Part shown: positions 48,201 through 59,000 of the stretch, in pieces
How positions within the stretch are numbered: the first letter of the stretch is position 1
How the letters are laid out: the number at the start of each line of letters is the position of its first letter
Assembly (NCBI GenBank): GCA_020746995.1
Contig: JAGPXD010000003.1
Location: 310,001-374,000, forward strand
Origin: Plectosphaerella cucumerina
Lineage: Eukaryota > Ascomycota > Sordariomycetes > Glomerellales > Plectosphaerellaceae
Reading direction: 5' to 3'
DNA: 64,000 nt
Translations under genes and position numbers: made by a program
The notes under the pieces: model-generated
Seen by the model: the letters and a program-made list of their open reading frames with translations, nothing else
What the model was told of the DNA's origin: nothing
Databases searched by the model: none

Positions 48201-49675
48201 GTCCAACCGAAGGTCTGTAACTCAAGTGTTGCTCTGGCGGCCCAACAGAGGGCGTGAAGCTGAAAGTTTGCTGCGGCTGTCCAGCTGAAGGTGCGTAGCT
48301 GGCACCTTGCCAGGGCTGTTCAGCGGGAGTGTAATTGAAATCCTGAAGTTGCGCTGGCCCTGGAACAGAGGGTACGTGGCTGTGCCATGGCTGTGGGGAG
48401 GATGCATGGCTGGCATCTTGCCATAGCTGTTCAGAAGGGGTGTAGTTCAAGTTGACATCTTGCTCCGGCCGTCCAGCAGAGGATGCGTGGCTGCCTTGCC
48501 ATGGTTGTTGAGAGGGTGTGTGACTGAAGCGTTGCTCTGGTTGTCCAGCCGCGGCCGTAAAGGTGAAGTGTTGTTCGGGCCGTCCGACAGAAGGCGGCGT
48601 GTAGTTGAAGACCTTCTCCGGCTGCCCACAGGATGGCGCAGTGCTGATACTTCGCTGTCGAGAGGGTGCGAAGCTCAAGCTCCGCTCAGGCTGTCCAAGA
48701 GAAGGTGTATAGTAGTCATGGCCGCTGTTCAAAGCCGGCTCGTACTCCTCCTCTTCCTCCTCATGGACCAGGGAGCACGGCAGTCGCGTCCACTCGCAGT
48801 TGCCGCACCCCCTGATATCGGGGTCCTCACCCAGCACGCACTGCGCAAACGGACCCTTTCGCTGCCTGCAGTTCTCGCACGCCTGCTCGGGTTCCAGAGG
48901 GAGGTTTCCGGTAGCGTTCACCATGACCGCGATCCAGCGCGAGGGGCGATCGTATTGGTTTTCGTTCCCTTCCCCATCTGCGCGGTAGATGGCTTCGGAC
49001 ATGTCGAGTTTCGAGGACATTCCGTGGCGCAGCCGGACTGATTGTCGAATTGTACGTCCCTGCAGGGCTGTGACCAGTGGGTGAGGTAGGTCGAGGCTGA
49101 GGACATTTTCGAGGACGGCGTCGTTGCCGTCGACCACTTGGGCCCCTGTCGCGGAGCCTGTGGGCAGGCGGTTGGGGATATTTGCCTGCTCATGAGTCTC
49201 TGCAGGTCGTCAGCGCCTTCTTTCTCCATCAAGTACTATCCATTTTTCAACTCACGTCCGTGGGCTGCTGCTGCTGAAGAAGAAGACGAAGGGGGAGGAG
49301 AAGAGCTGCCAGTTGAGCTTGCTGCCAGACTCTTGTCGTCCTCTTCCCAGCAAGCTCTTGCAATCATCCGTTTCATCTCCCGAAACTTGTTGTTGAATAC
49401 TTCGATTTGCTGCTGACTTTGGGTCATTGTTTGGAACATCGACTCCAGATCCAAAGCGGACAGATCCGACTTGTTCTTCGTGGTCAGTGATCTGACATTC
49501 TACTTCAAGGGATATGATGTGTGCAGGATCATGGTGGTACCTTGACGACAGCAGCGTCCCTCGCCTTTTCTTTTTTGAGGTCGATCCTTCTCCGGATCTC
49601 TTCCAAAGAAACACTCTCCTCCCGGACCTCCCTGAGACGTAGATGAGCCATCGAGGGCTCCCGCTTGGGTGCCAT
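42265..49675 (-). CDS. Large nuclear-type protein with DUF3716-like cysteine motif and Lys-rich repeats
   Basis: Three exons: 49541-49675, 49256-49475 and 42265-49199 (introns 65 and 56 nt, branches CTGAC). The ATG at 49675 is preferred over 49711. As read, 2,429 residues. Cysteines at about 226, 229, 239, 250, 253 and 260 (CENCRQRKGPFAQC, CGNC, C) match the DUF3716 pattern. Next come 18-25-residue repeats with GQPEQ and YTPS (about 48000-48700), helical Glu/Arg coiled coil (about 45450-45800), then tandem acidic/basic units TPSDTESVSPPKKKKK (about 43500-45000), and a conserved-looking globular end (LDFIHTAEDLSYEGY to RLGFLRKALL). NLS-like Lys runs indicate a nuclear protein. The final 70 residues as read are implausibly hydrophobic; reading one extra G at the G8 run 42597-42604 instead gives a hydrophilic tail with VKQEP, stopping at 42473. 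Function unknown; chromatin or transcription is inference. Confidence 0.8.
44831..44854. repeat. (TTC)8 microsatellite in coding sequence
   Basis: Eight exact TTC triplets on the plus strand encode a Lys run in the DUF3716-type protein on the minus strand. Length variation would stay in frame. Confidence 0.9.
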
Positions 49676-50573
49676 CTTGGATTCTGCGGCGCAAGGCCGG
49701 GAACCCTTCACCGGCTTGAGTGATGATTATCCCGTGCGTATGTGACCGGGGTGAGGGCGTGTGAGGTGAGAAGAAAGAGTATACAAAGAATTCGGTATCA
49801 GGCTGCCCGGCAGACTGAAAGATGCTGTATCCTGCAAAGATCCAGGAAAGAGTGATGCCGAGGGTCAGAGAAAGCCGGTAGAGCTGGAAGAGGTCAAACA
49901 GCTCGCCTCCCCAGCGGCAAGCCGACCTCGCAGCCCGAAAAAATCCATCGATATGCCTGCTCCGTCCATTGGCACGGTAACAGAGAATTAGCCCAGACAG
50001 GGCCTTGCTCGCGGAGGTGAAAGGGTCCCATCAGGAGGACTGACTTGTGCAATAATTTCAAGGGCAAAAGTGCCTGAATCCCCACGAACCCCTCCAGAGT
50101 CCAGGGTCCCGGGGGCCACGCCCCACGCGTTTTCGGTCGACCTGGAGCACTAAAACCGCCATTTCGGCCTGGACCGGTGGGGGCAGAGACCCTGGAAAGC
50201 CAGTGAAGCTCCCCTGGGCCCAGGGCCCCAGGTGGGAGGACTCAGGGATGGGAGCTCGGCGGAGGTGCCCTAGAACGCAATTTCCAGCGACAGCCGAGTC
50301 GTCCGGGGGTTGCTGGTTGCAAATTGAAGTAAATCGGGGGGTAGCTCGGGTTTTCGGAGGGTAGCCATCGAAATCACAGCCAGAGAGAAGAAGAAAGAAG
50401 ATCGCTGTAAAGGCTGAAAAAGTGTTGATTAAAAAACTATATACCCGTGAATGGGGTTGTCCCGAATCCATTCGACCCCCGAGAAACGCCGATGCTGATG
50501 CCCTTCCACCCTTGAAATCATGTGCTGGGTTTGTGCGCCCATGCGTCGTAAAACCACTCGCGCTTCCTGAACC
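49676..50573. other. Intergenic
   Basis: About 900 bp between the 5' end of the DUF3716-type gene and the 3' end of CHS7. It includes a palindromic CCCTGGGCCCAGGG at about 50213. An ORF at 50058-50471 on the minus strand is not convincing. Confidence 0.5.
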
Positions 50574-51693
50574 CTAGTACTTGGCAGAGTACCGGGGCCC
50601 CTGGGAAGGAGACGAGAATGGGTGGTCGTAGCCGCTGCCCTGGCCGTAGGGGTCGTCGTACATCGTTGTCCGGCGGTCGTCCTCGGGCTCCTTGACCTCC
50701 CAGTTGTTCATCCGTGTTCCCACCGAGAACTCGAGGTCTTCCCGGGTGATCGAATCCCAGTACTAGAGGGGAGCTGTTAGCTTTTGTGCAGAGAGCCGGT
50801 ATGCGCATGAGGAGACTAACCTTGTAAACCATCATAACTCCGAGCAGGTTGCAGAGAGTGGCGAAGAAAAGACCATCCAGGTAGTGGCCCATGCCCTCGC
50901 AGACAAGGGTGCTGACGGCGTACAGGAGGACCTGACCGACAACGAAGAAGAAAACGCCAAAGGCGATGAGGCCGAGGGGCCAGCGGTCCTGGAGAGTACG
51001 GACGACAAGCAGAACCTGCATGACGACGTAGACGAAGAGCTGGATGGCGTTGAGCAGGTAGAGGACCACGAACAGACCAATAGTATTGGTAGGTCCGAGG
51101 CCAGCCCAGCCCATGAAGGTCGCCAGAGAGACCAGGAACGACAGAACGAATGCGAGGAAAGAAGCGACGCGCATCAGCCAGACGGACAGAGGAGTGCCAT
51201 CCTCATAGAGTTGGAAGCCGACGAAGCCGTTGATGAGGAGGCAGGTGACGAGGGCGGAGGTCAAGCCGTTCTGGGCCGACACGAAATACGGGTATGGACC
51301 AGAGCCGGGAGGCACCACGCCGGCGTCGACGATGAGGGAGAAGAAGCTGAGGAGCATGTAGATGTAGAAGAAGACCAGGATCTCCTTGCGGCCTGTGGGC
51401 GATACAGTTAGTCGACATGACATATATGGATAGTATCTTCATCAGGACAACATACCAACGGCAGTGAACTTTCCCCGAACATGCAGAATCATTATCACTG
51501 TCATGATGAGGGCGACGATGTGCATCGCGCTTGCACCCGCCTCGAAAATGATGGTGTTGGCCACCTCGATGTTGCGGGCATAACAGTCGGGCTCGATACC
51601 GAGGCCGGTAGCCTCGGTGCTATGTCCGATGGATGCGCATAGCGGCAACGGCGAGTTGCGGCAGATCTGGGTGAAGTCGCCAAAGCCAGACAT
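50574..51693 (-). CDS. chs7: Chitin synthase export chaperone Chs7
   Basis: Three exons: 51456-51693, 50821-51392 and 50762-50574 (introns 63 and 58 nt), giving 332 residues, in the normal Chs7 range. The N-terminus MSGFGDFTQICRNSPLPLC is the family signature. About seven hydrophobic segments follow (IEVANTIIFEAGASAMHIVALIM onward; ILVFFYIYMLLSFFSLIV; ALVTCLLINGFVGFQL; VASFLAFVLSFLVSLATF; IGLFVVLYLLNAIQLFVYVV; LIAFGVFFFVVGQVLLYAV; LFFATLCNLLGVMMVY). A hydrophilic tail (YWDSITREDLEFSVG) ends in SAKY. Family knowledge: an ER membrane chaperone needed for ER exit of class IV-type chitin synthase Chs3. All splice phases close. Reading through intron 2 gives a wrong tail, so the last exon matters. 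Confidence 0.93.
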
Positions 51694-53709
51694 GACGGGC
51701 TGATTTTTTGGCGGCGCGCGCGAATGGGCCGACGCGTGTGTGATGCCTTTGATGGATGACCGGGACTCCCGGCGGGTTATAGGGTCGCTAGCGAGTGACG
51801 TCCCCGTCAAAACGGTGGTGGACGCTGGACCGCGGCGGCGATGCAAGGGATGAGGGGGTTCGCGTTTGCGGGATTGGGAGGAAGGATTATCGAATGTCTG
51901 GGGTCGGTCGGCAGTAACGAAAGTCGTGCCGGGTCGGGATAACAGGTACAAAAAGCGAAAGTATGTGGATTAGCGATGGTGTCGATGATCGAGAATGGGA
52001 GGTTGGGTGTGTGTGTGAACGAATGGCTGGCGACGAAAGCGCTGGAGTGTCCCGAGGGGAGGCTGGTTGCCGGACGACGGGGACGGGGATGGGGTCAGGG
52101 ACCAGAATCTGGGAAGTCGGTGGTGGTGAGAGACCAGACCAAACCAACAGGACTCGGACGGACTGGCTGACTGGACGAAAGAGTCAGGGGGCGGGGGGCA
52201 GGAGACTTTGCTGCCGTTGCCCTGGAAAACTGGAAAGAGGGACGATCGTGCCCAGTTCTGATCACCCCTTACTAGCAAGACTCGGAAAACTTATTGCGCT
52301 AACTCATCTCCGAGCATCTTCTGCCACACACTGCTAGCATACAAACGAAATCATCTCCTTTAAGCTCGGCACGGGCCTAGCGGCGAGACTAGCTTTGCTT
52401 CAGCCAATCGAAACCTCGAACGCTTCGTGTTGATCCTGGTCGCCCGAGCGTGCCAATCTATTTTAACCCTGGAGTCCGCAACCACGGCTGGGGCATTCTT
52501 TATTAGAGCTTGGCCGGGTCGCCTTCCCGTCTATTGCATCTCCATGCCCAACAGGACTCGCATATTCATCCACCGTCGGCTTTCCGCATCGTCATTTCCA
52601 TTCCGCGAGATGGCATAACGGACACACCACCGAGCGGAGGGGCAACGTCTCTTGGCAACCAAGGTCACCTGGAAACTCATTGTTTGCGACCTCGACATGT
52701 CTATTGTCGTTGCTCTCGATACCAGACTCGATATTAGACAAATGGTTCACCACAATGCCCTCTCGATGCACCGACGAAGCCTATGTGGCCCTCTACGTTC
52801 TCAGTACATGAACCTACCTGTTTGGCCATGTGAGCCCGTCATCTGGGACCGATGCTCGCGAACCAGAACTACATCACCCAGCAGCAAAGTCGGTGATCAG
52901 TTACCTCGGCCTTGACACCGACGATGGCTCGCTTCTGACCGATTTGGAACCGAGTTCCTTGTCTGCAATCCGACTATCAAGGTCCTTGTCGATCGTATTC
53001 CCGGTCGCAGCCAGACGGTATTCTTGCGCGAATGTTGGCCCTTGGGTTGATTGCAGCCTCAACGGTGCAGTCAAGCAATGCGACTGCAACCTACCGGTGT
53101 TGACGTATCTTCCAATGCTTGGTCTTGGTAGAAAGACCAGCAACAGCTGACATGGGGGATGAAGGCCCAAATAACCTGCAGCCTCTCGTTCTGTGTCATC
53201 TTCGTCAACACCATCAGGCTGGCGGTCTGATGCATTCAACAACACCGTCAACCGCATTGTCGCCCAGGCAGCCACTGCCCAGACAATTTACAGCGGCTGG
53301 TCTTGTGTCGTCTTCCGTGATCTCAATCAGGCCAGTCGTCCCGATGAGCTTAGGACAGAAGCTGGCTGGCAAGAAGCTCTCGAAACTCCCCGAGATACGA
53401 CTCCCTGCCATATCACGGGCCAAAAATACAGCAGCACCGCCCACGGCATTGTCTCCAAGGCAGCCACGGCACAAAGACGAGGGAAGTTGCGCGGCCTCGG
53501 CGCTGCGGCCTGGCTCGCCCCCTGACCCGACAACTCCCTCGTAAATTCTTCGCCTCCTTCGTCAATCTTCTTGCGGCTCACGGGGTCGGTCGAGATTATC
53601 ACGTCGGATCTGCACACCGTCTTTGATTGCCCGAGGTGGATGTGGATTCGCAAGGGCGCGACCGCCGCCACACCCCCCTGAAAGTTAACAGCCTCCTTCT
53701 CGTGACCGA

Positions 53710-53733
53710 GGGAGGGGGGAGGGGGTGATGGGG
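53710..53733 (+). other. Possible G-quadruplex motif
   Basis: Four G-runs of 3, 6, 5 and 4 separated by A, A and TGAT on the plus strand. It fits the general G3+N1-7 pattern. Confidence 0.5.
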
Positions 53734-56064
53734 CTCGATGGCTCGATGACCGGATGTTTTGTGACTGGCTGGCCTGGCCGCCCCCACCTCCTGGCGCAAC
53801 GGATTCCTCGCGGCACGCAGTCTCAATGTCCATCCATCCTCCCTGGCCGGCCGGCGGATGGATGATGTCGGGCGCACTTCCGCCCCCCGTAGGGATGGAT
53901 GATCACTTGAGAGTGCAGGTCCAAGCATCAGCTGCACGGCCGGGGGCCTGCGAGCCTTGGCGAAGGCGCGGTCCAGAGCCAATAACCCGGGTCCGTTCAC
54001 CGGGCAAGCCTGCTGATGCGCGAACCAACTTGGTTGCTGGCTGGCACGCAACGCACGCACACACGGCGGCTGCGGCAGAAGCAGCTGGGCGGTGGGCTGA
54101 TTGGCATTGTCGGGGATCCGTTTGCAGAGCGATGCGTCCTCCCTAGCCTGCCCACCGTTGCTTGGAGACTAAGGAAGGGCAATAGCATAGCACTAGTTTC
54201 CGGAGTGTGAGTGAGCGAGCCGCCGCCGCGGCCTAGAGGCAGGCAGGTCTTGGGATGGTGGGCCTTCCAGGCGGCGACGCCCCAGTAGCCGCAGTGGTGG
54301 TGGTGGTTGAGTTGGTGGGTGGTGGTGGTACCGCGGAAGGCCGGCTTCGCGCTCGCTGACACAGGTCCGACCCGAGTCGCAGCAGCAGCGCTGAAGGCAT
54401 GGGTGGACAACCCGTAGCGTGGTACATGCTGGCGACTAGCAGCCCGCAGCGCAAGCACTTTACTTACGCATGCAGCAGGGGGAGGGGAACAGAGAGGGGG
54501 AGAGGAGGTCCAAGGACGCCTCAAAGAGACACGCCTCATAGCGGTGTCTCGTGGCGCCTCCGCCCGCTCCGTCCTTGTGGTGGCGGCCGATGGGGGTGAG
54601 ATGGTGCTGCGGGCTGGGATTGTTGGTGATGCAGAGAGAGGGCGGAGGCTTTTCGCAACAGGTGGCCCATGTTCAGCCGGGCTGTCGGGTGGTCCAAGAT
54701 CCAAGACCAGAGTGCGCGCATCGGCGGCGGCCCCCCGCCGGCCGGGCAGGCCAACCCTGTTCCATTTGGAACACAAAATCAAAATGATCGCGTCGCCGCT
54801 GGCGCCGGGCGAAACAGCCAGCCCCGAGGGATCTGCGCAGGACCAAGACATTCGAGGTGGGCAAGGGAAAGAAAAAGAAGGCGGCGCGGTTGAGGGCTAC
54901 GCCGCATATTCCCTCCGCTCCTCCCCGGGTCAGATGAGGAGGATCCCCTGAGAGGTAGGTACTGGCTCCTTCATGCAAGCCGACACGGTCCGGCCGGCTC
55001 GAGCAACGGACTCCCTCGTGCCCATTTCACGGCCACCGGCTCGGCCAGGCCAGACGAGCGGCGTCTGAGAGCGTGGGTGCCAAGGTCGGGACCCCAGCAC
55101 ACGCATGCGTGTGTGTGAGATGTCCGTCCGGCCGTCTGAGGTGAGGTGAGGGTGAGGATAAGGCGAGAAGGGAGCTGCCTGCCCTGTGTGAGGACGGATT
55201 GGCGCGCCCGTCGTCGAGCAACCAGAGCGAGGCGTGTGCTCTGTGTGGGCTGGCACTGCATGTAGATTGCTTGTCCGCTGTACGGAAGCACTGTGATGGA
55301 AATGAGCACGCAGCCTGATACTCAGATGCCGCATCCAAAGCGGACGGTCTGGTGAAACCATGCACACACGGCTCGCAGATTGTGCATTCTGGCCAATATG
55401 AATGGCGGTTTATATGAGTGCATTCCTCGGTCCGCTCCAGGGCGTCCGACTTGATTCTCCCGTCTCGGTCGAGTTCGCGAGCCTTGACGGGACGCATCGA
55501 GGTCGGGACGAAACCCCTCTCTCAGCAGGCTGGATGCCTCGGTCGGTGACAGGAAGCGGCCCAGCCGTGTGGGCCACGCCCGGCGATCGGATCCCAGCAG
55601 CCTCCGAGCCCTTTGCCGCTTGTATCAAAAGTGTGAAGGGAGTGCGCGACGCCGCAGGCCTGGGGCAGTCTCATTGGCCACTGGTTTCCCCCCCACGAGA
55701 GTGCAGGCAACGCCAGGCATTTCCGGCATGGGGTGGTATGTCGACAGCATCATTGTGAAGTAGGTACTTGCAATGCAAGTGTCGCCCGGCCCCCATGCTT
55801 TTCGTGGTGGATAAAGAAGCTGGCAATGCGACTTTTGCCCCCTTGCGTGGCACCGAACACAGCAGCATCAGCCAAAGCAAGCAAGCCACGCTTGGCCACC
55901 GCAGCTGTTGCTGCAGAGACGTGGAAAACCTTCTGCCCTTCCTCATCCAGCGGGGCGCCCGGAGCCTCAAGTCAAACGTCAAATGTCAAGTCCAATGTGA
56001 TTGCGAGGTGGATTGCAAGGTGGGGTGGGCTGCGGCGTCCGCCCGCGGTCGGGCAGGTCGAGCC

Positions 56065-56070
56065 TATAAA
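56065..56070 (+). promoter_or_regulatory. TATA-like element
   Basis: TATAAA in a GC-rich context within the long intergenic region. No matching gene start was identified downstream, so it may be chance or mark a noncoding transcript. Confidence 0.2.
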
Positions 56071-59000
56071 ATCCGTCTGGCTTGGCAGAGGCGTCCTCGT
56101 AAAGTGCGTGCATATGGATGCGAAAGAGGGGCCGTGCCGTTGCCCTGATGCTCTCCAATACCGCTTGAATCGCTGTCCGTCAGGGACTGTTGGAGTGCCC
56201 GGCAGGGGGAGGGGAGTTCATGCCATCCGCACAGGGTTACGCTGCGATACAGACCGCCTGCCTGAGACAGACAACTTGTTGTACACGGGCACCTGATGGC
56301 ATCTCGTCAATATCAATGACTGATGACACTCTGGGTGCCGGGGAAAGACAAACCATTCCCGTTCACAAACCGCCGCCGGGTTGACCTGCCGGTGTGCTCG
56401 ACGTCGCCTGAGCACCTGGCTGATTGCACACATCTCTGTCGTGGCCACCGGGCCCTTGCAAACGACGTGGCACCGCGGCGGTGCGTTAAAGGGGACGCAG
56501 CCGTCGGAGACATCGCTTCTCGCGTGCATCATGGGCCGCACTGGGCAGCTAAAAACGCGAAAGGTCTTGAATTGGCCCGCCTGCTTGGCCAGCTCGCCCT
56601 CGTCTTGGGGAATGCCGGATGCCTGCCATCATGGCCCATCCAATCTACCCCCAGCGAAGATGGGCCCCGCCTTGAGAGAAGCAAAACTGGCGACGGCCGG
56701 CCCCCCCGCCCCTCCGGTGACGGTGACGGGGTTGATTGCGCAACGGCCGGTTCCTCCGGGTTGGCGGGTTGGCGTGGAGCAAAGCATGTCGGTCGACGTC
56801 AAGGAAAGAGGTTGATCGCAGAGCGCGGGATTTCGAGGTTCGGAGTTTGTGAAGGCGCTAGCGGCTGGCTGGTTGCTGGTGTGCTGCTTGCTGTTCACTG
56901 TGCCGACTCACTGTGAGTTAGTGAGAAAAGAACAACCACACGAACGACGACGGGATTGGACGGCCTACCCAACCTGCCATGTCTTGTAAAGAGGCGGACG
57001 TCCACGACGGGGGCCCTGAAGCCGTGGTAATCTCCTTGCTCGCATTACGCGTGCTTCTGTCGTTCCCTTTGCTCCTTTGGCATCGCGTCTTCAGCTGGCT
57101 CGAGCAGCACAGGTTTCACCTTCATGAACACCACAAACCCACCGGATGGTACCCTGCCCAAACGGAGCCGTGACGATGATCCTGGGGAGCCGACCCCAGC
57201 GTGCCCCCCAGCAAGGGACGGGTTCGTTTCTGTACAGGCCTGAGTCAAGCCTTGGTCGAACCCCGACGACTTTAGCCTACATCCCATCCACATCGTCCAT
57301 CGTGTCTGGCTGCGCTGGTTGTTGCTGCCACCCCACCCTGTCGTTCGTACCGCTGCGGTGCGGTGTAAAACTACCGCTCTGGAGCGGAACCATGCCTCGC
57401 TCGTACGTCGTCCGACTCGCACAAGCAGCCGAGCTAGGTGGTGCAGCTAGGATCGTGGCCGTCGAGAGGCGAAGGTCGACGACGCAGAATGCCTCCGGTA
57501 TGGTATGGTGCCTGCAAGCAGAAGGCGCCTTGCCTCGTGACATAGGCGTTCCGGTTTGTCAAATGGGCATGGGCTCGTTGTCATCCACTCTTTCTGGTCG
57601 GTCGCCCTGCGCCGGGGGTGTTGCCTTTGCTGCACGCGGCGGCTCTGGCGGGCGCGCACCACCGCTGTGTGGTCACACCCTGCTGCTTGCTGACGACGAC
57701 GCTTGGAGGGGTCGTCAAAGTAGGGGTGAGTTGGAAAGTCCAGCCTGTGTGAACATGACGGGAGCCCTGTGTTCTCAGACACTGGCCCCCAACCAGCCCG
57801 CTGGAGTCGTTGTTCAGATTGACTTGACAACTTTGTGAGGGCGCAGAAAGCTGCTTCTTGTAGGGGGCACTTATGTGAGCGAGAAGAAAGCTCCGCGAAC
57901 TGGGGCAACTGCGAGTAGTAAATGTGCTGTTCGAGGCAGCGCCATGTCGCGTGCAGCATGCGTTGCTAGGCGAGGAGGCACAAAAACGCATCTCAAGATG
58001 GTGGTGAGTGACCAGGAAAGGCCTTGATGCTTGGGCACGCGCCTCTAACCTCATGCATGCATGCTTCCAGCCGGCCCTTGACTGGATAAGGCCGTCCAAG
58101 TGTTGTCAAGCCCGGCTCCTGGAGTCCTCCACCAGCAGTGGGGGCGGTCTTGGGCGGTAGGACCCTTTACCCGGCAGGTGACAAGCAATCGTGTGCCACC
58201 ATCAAGCGCCTTTTGACTCGAGCAAGCCATATCAGGACATGGGCAGTCTGATACGACGGGAGGCGGAGAAGCAGTCGCGGGCAAAGGTTCCGTGTCATGC
58301 CACCATGCTCCATACAAGTATGACGGACCTCCTGGCCTCGGATGGCTCTGCATCGAAAGAAATCCCACACGGACCGCTTCGTCGCAGGAAAGCGGCGGCA
58401 GTCCGCCCTGGGGAACCGTTTCCATCTGTCGCCGCGACGTGTTTCGCAGCGCTGCAGCGCATGTGCCGTCCATCGCACATCTCCCTGGTGCCCTGGAGCT
58501 AGTGTCAGCGCGGCGGGCGGAAATCGACAGGGCAAGTCGGAGCGAGACATTGCGTGGACGCTGGACACTGGACAGTGGCCTCGTGCAGAGACGAAATTGC
58601 TGCGCGCCAGTATCGACCAGGAGAGGGGACCTTGTGCAAATGAGACCATGCCAGCAGCTGGGGCCATGTCGTCGTCGGCGGACTGCAGTCAGCAGGCGGA
58701 CGACGGAGGACGACCAACCCCCAGCCTCGAAAAATGCTGCTGCGACTGGGCAGAAACAGCGAGAAAAAGCGGGAACGACGTCCAATCCTGCCATCTGGTC
58801 CGGGCTGGCTCCCTGCTGAACCTTGCCGGCCATGAGGTGTTTGCTGCGCGGGCTGCATCTGCAAGGGTTTGATCTCGCAACGCTGTCTGCTGGAGCCTGT
58901 GGAAATCGGGCGGCGCTGAACCAGGCAAGCCCGTGGACGGGGACTGAAGGTATCGGGGGTGGTCTGACCAATGGAACCCCCTGGTTTCGTCCCCCCCTTT

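Noticed and set aside
50058..50471. 137-codon minus-strand ORF between the DUF3716-type gene and CHS7
   Set aside because: Starts with a hydrophobic run but turns into Gly/Pro/Arg filler; no family resemblance and no splice support.
53997..54851. 284-codon minus-strand ORF
   Set aside because: No protein-like features; overlapping ORFs on both strands have similar quality.
56979..57173. 64-residue plus-strand ORF with one hydrophobic stretch
   Set aside because: Too short and isolated, with no promoter or splice context; kept only as a possibility.
57146..57838. 230-codon plus-strand ORF
   Set aside because: No motif, and composition like the competing frames.
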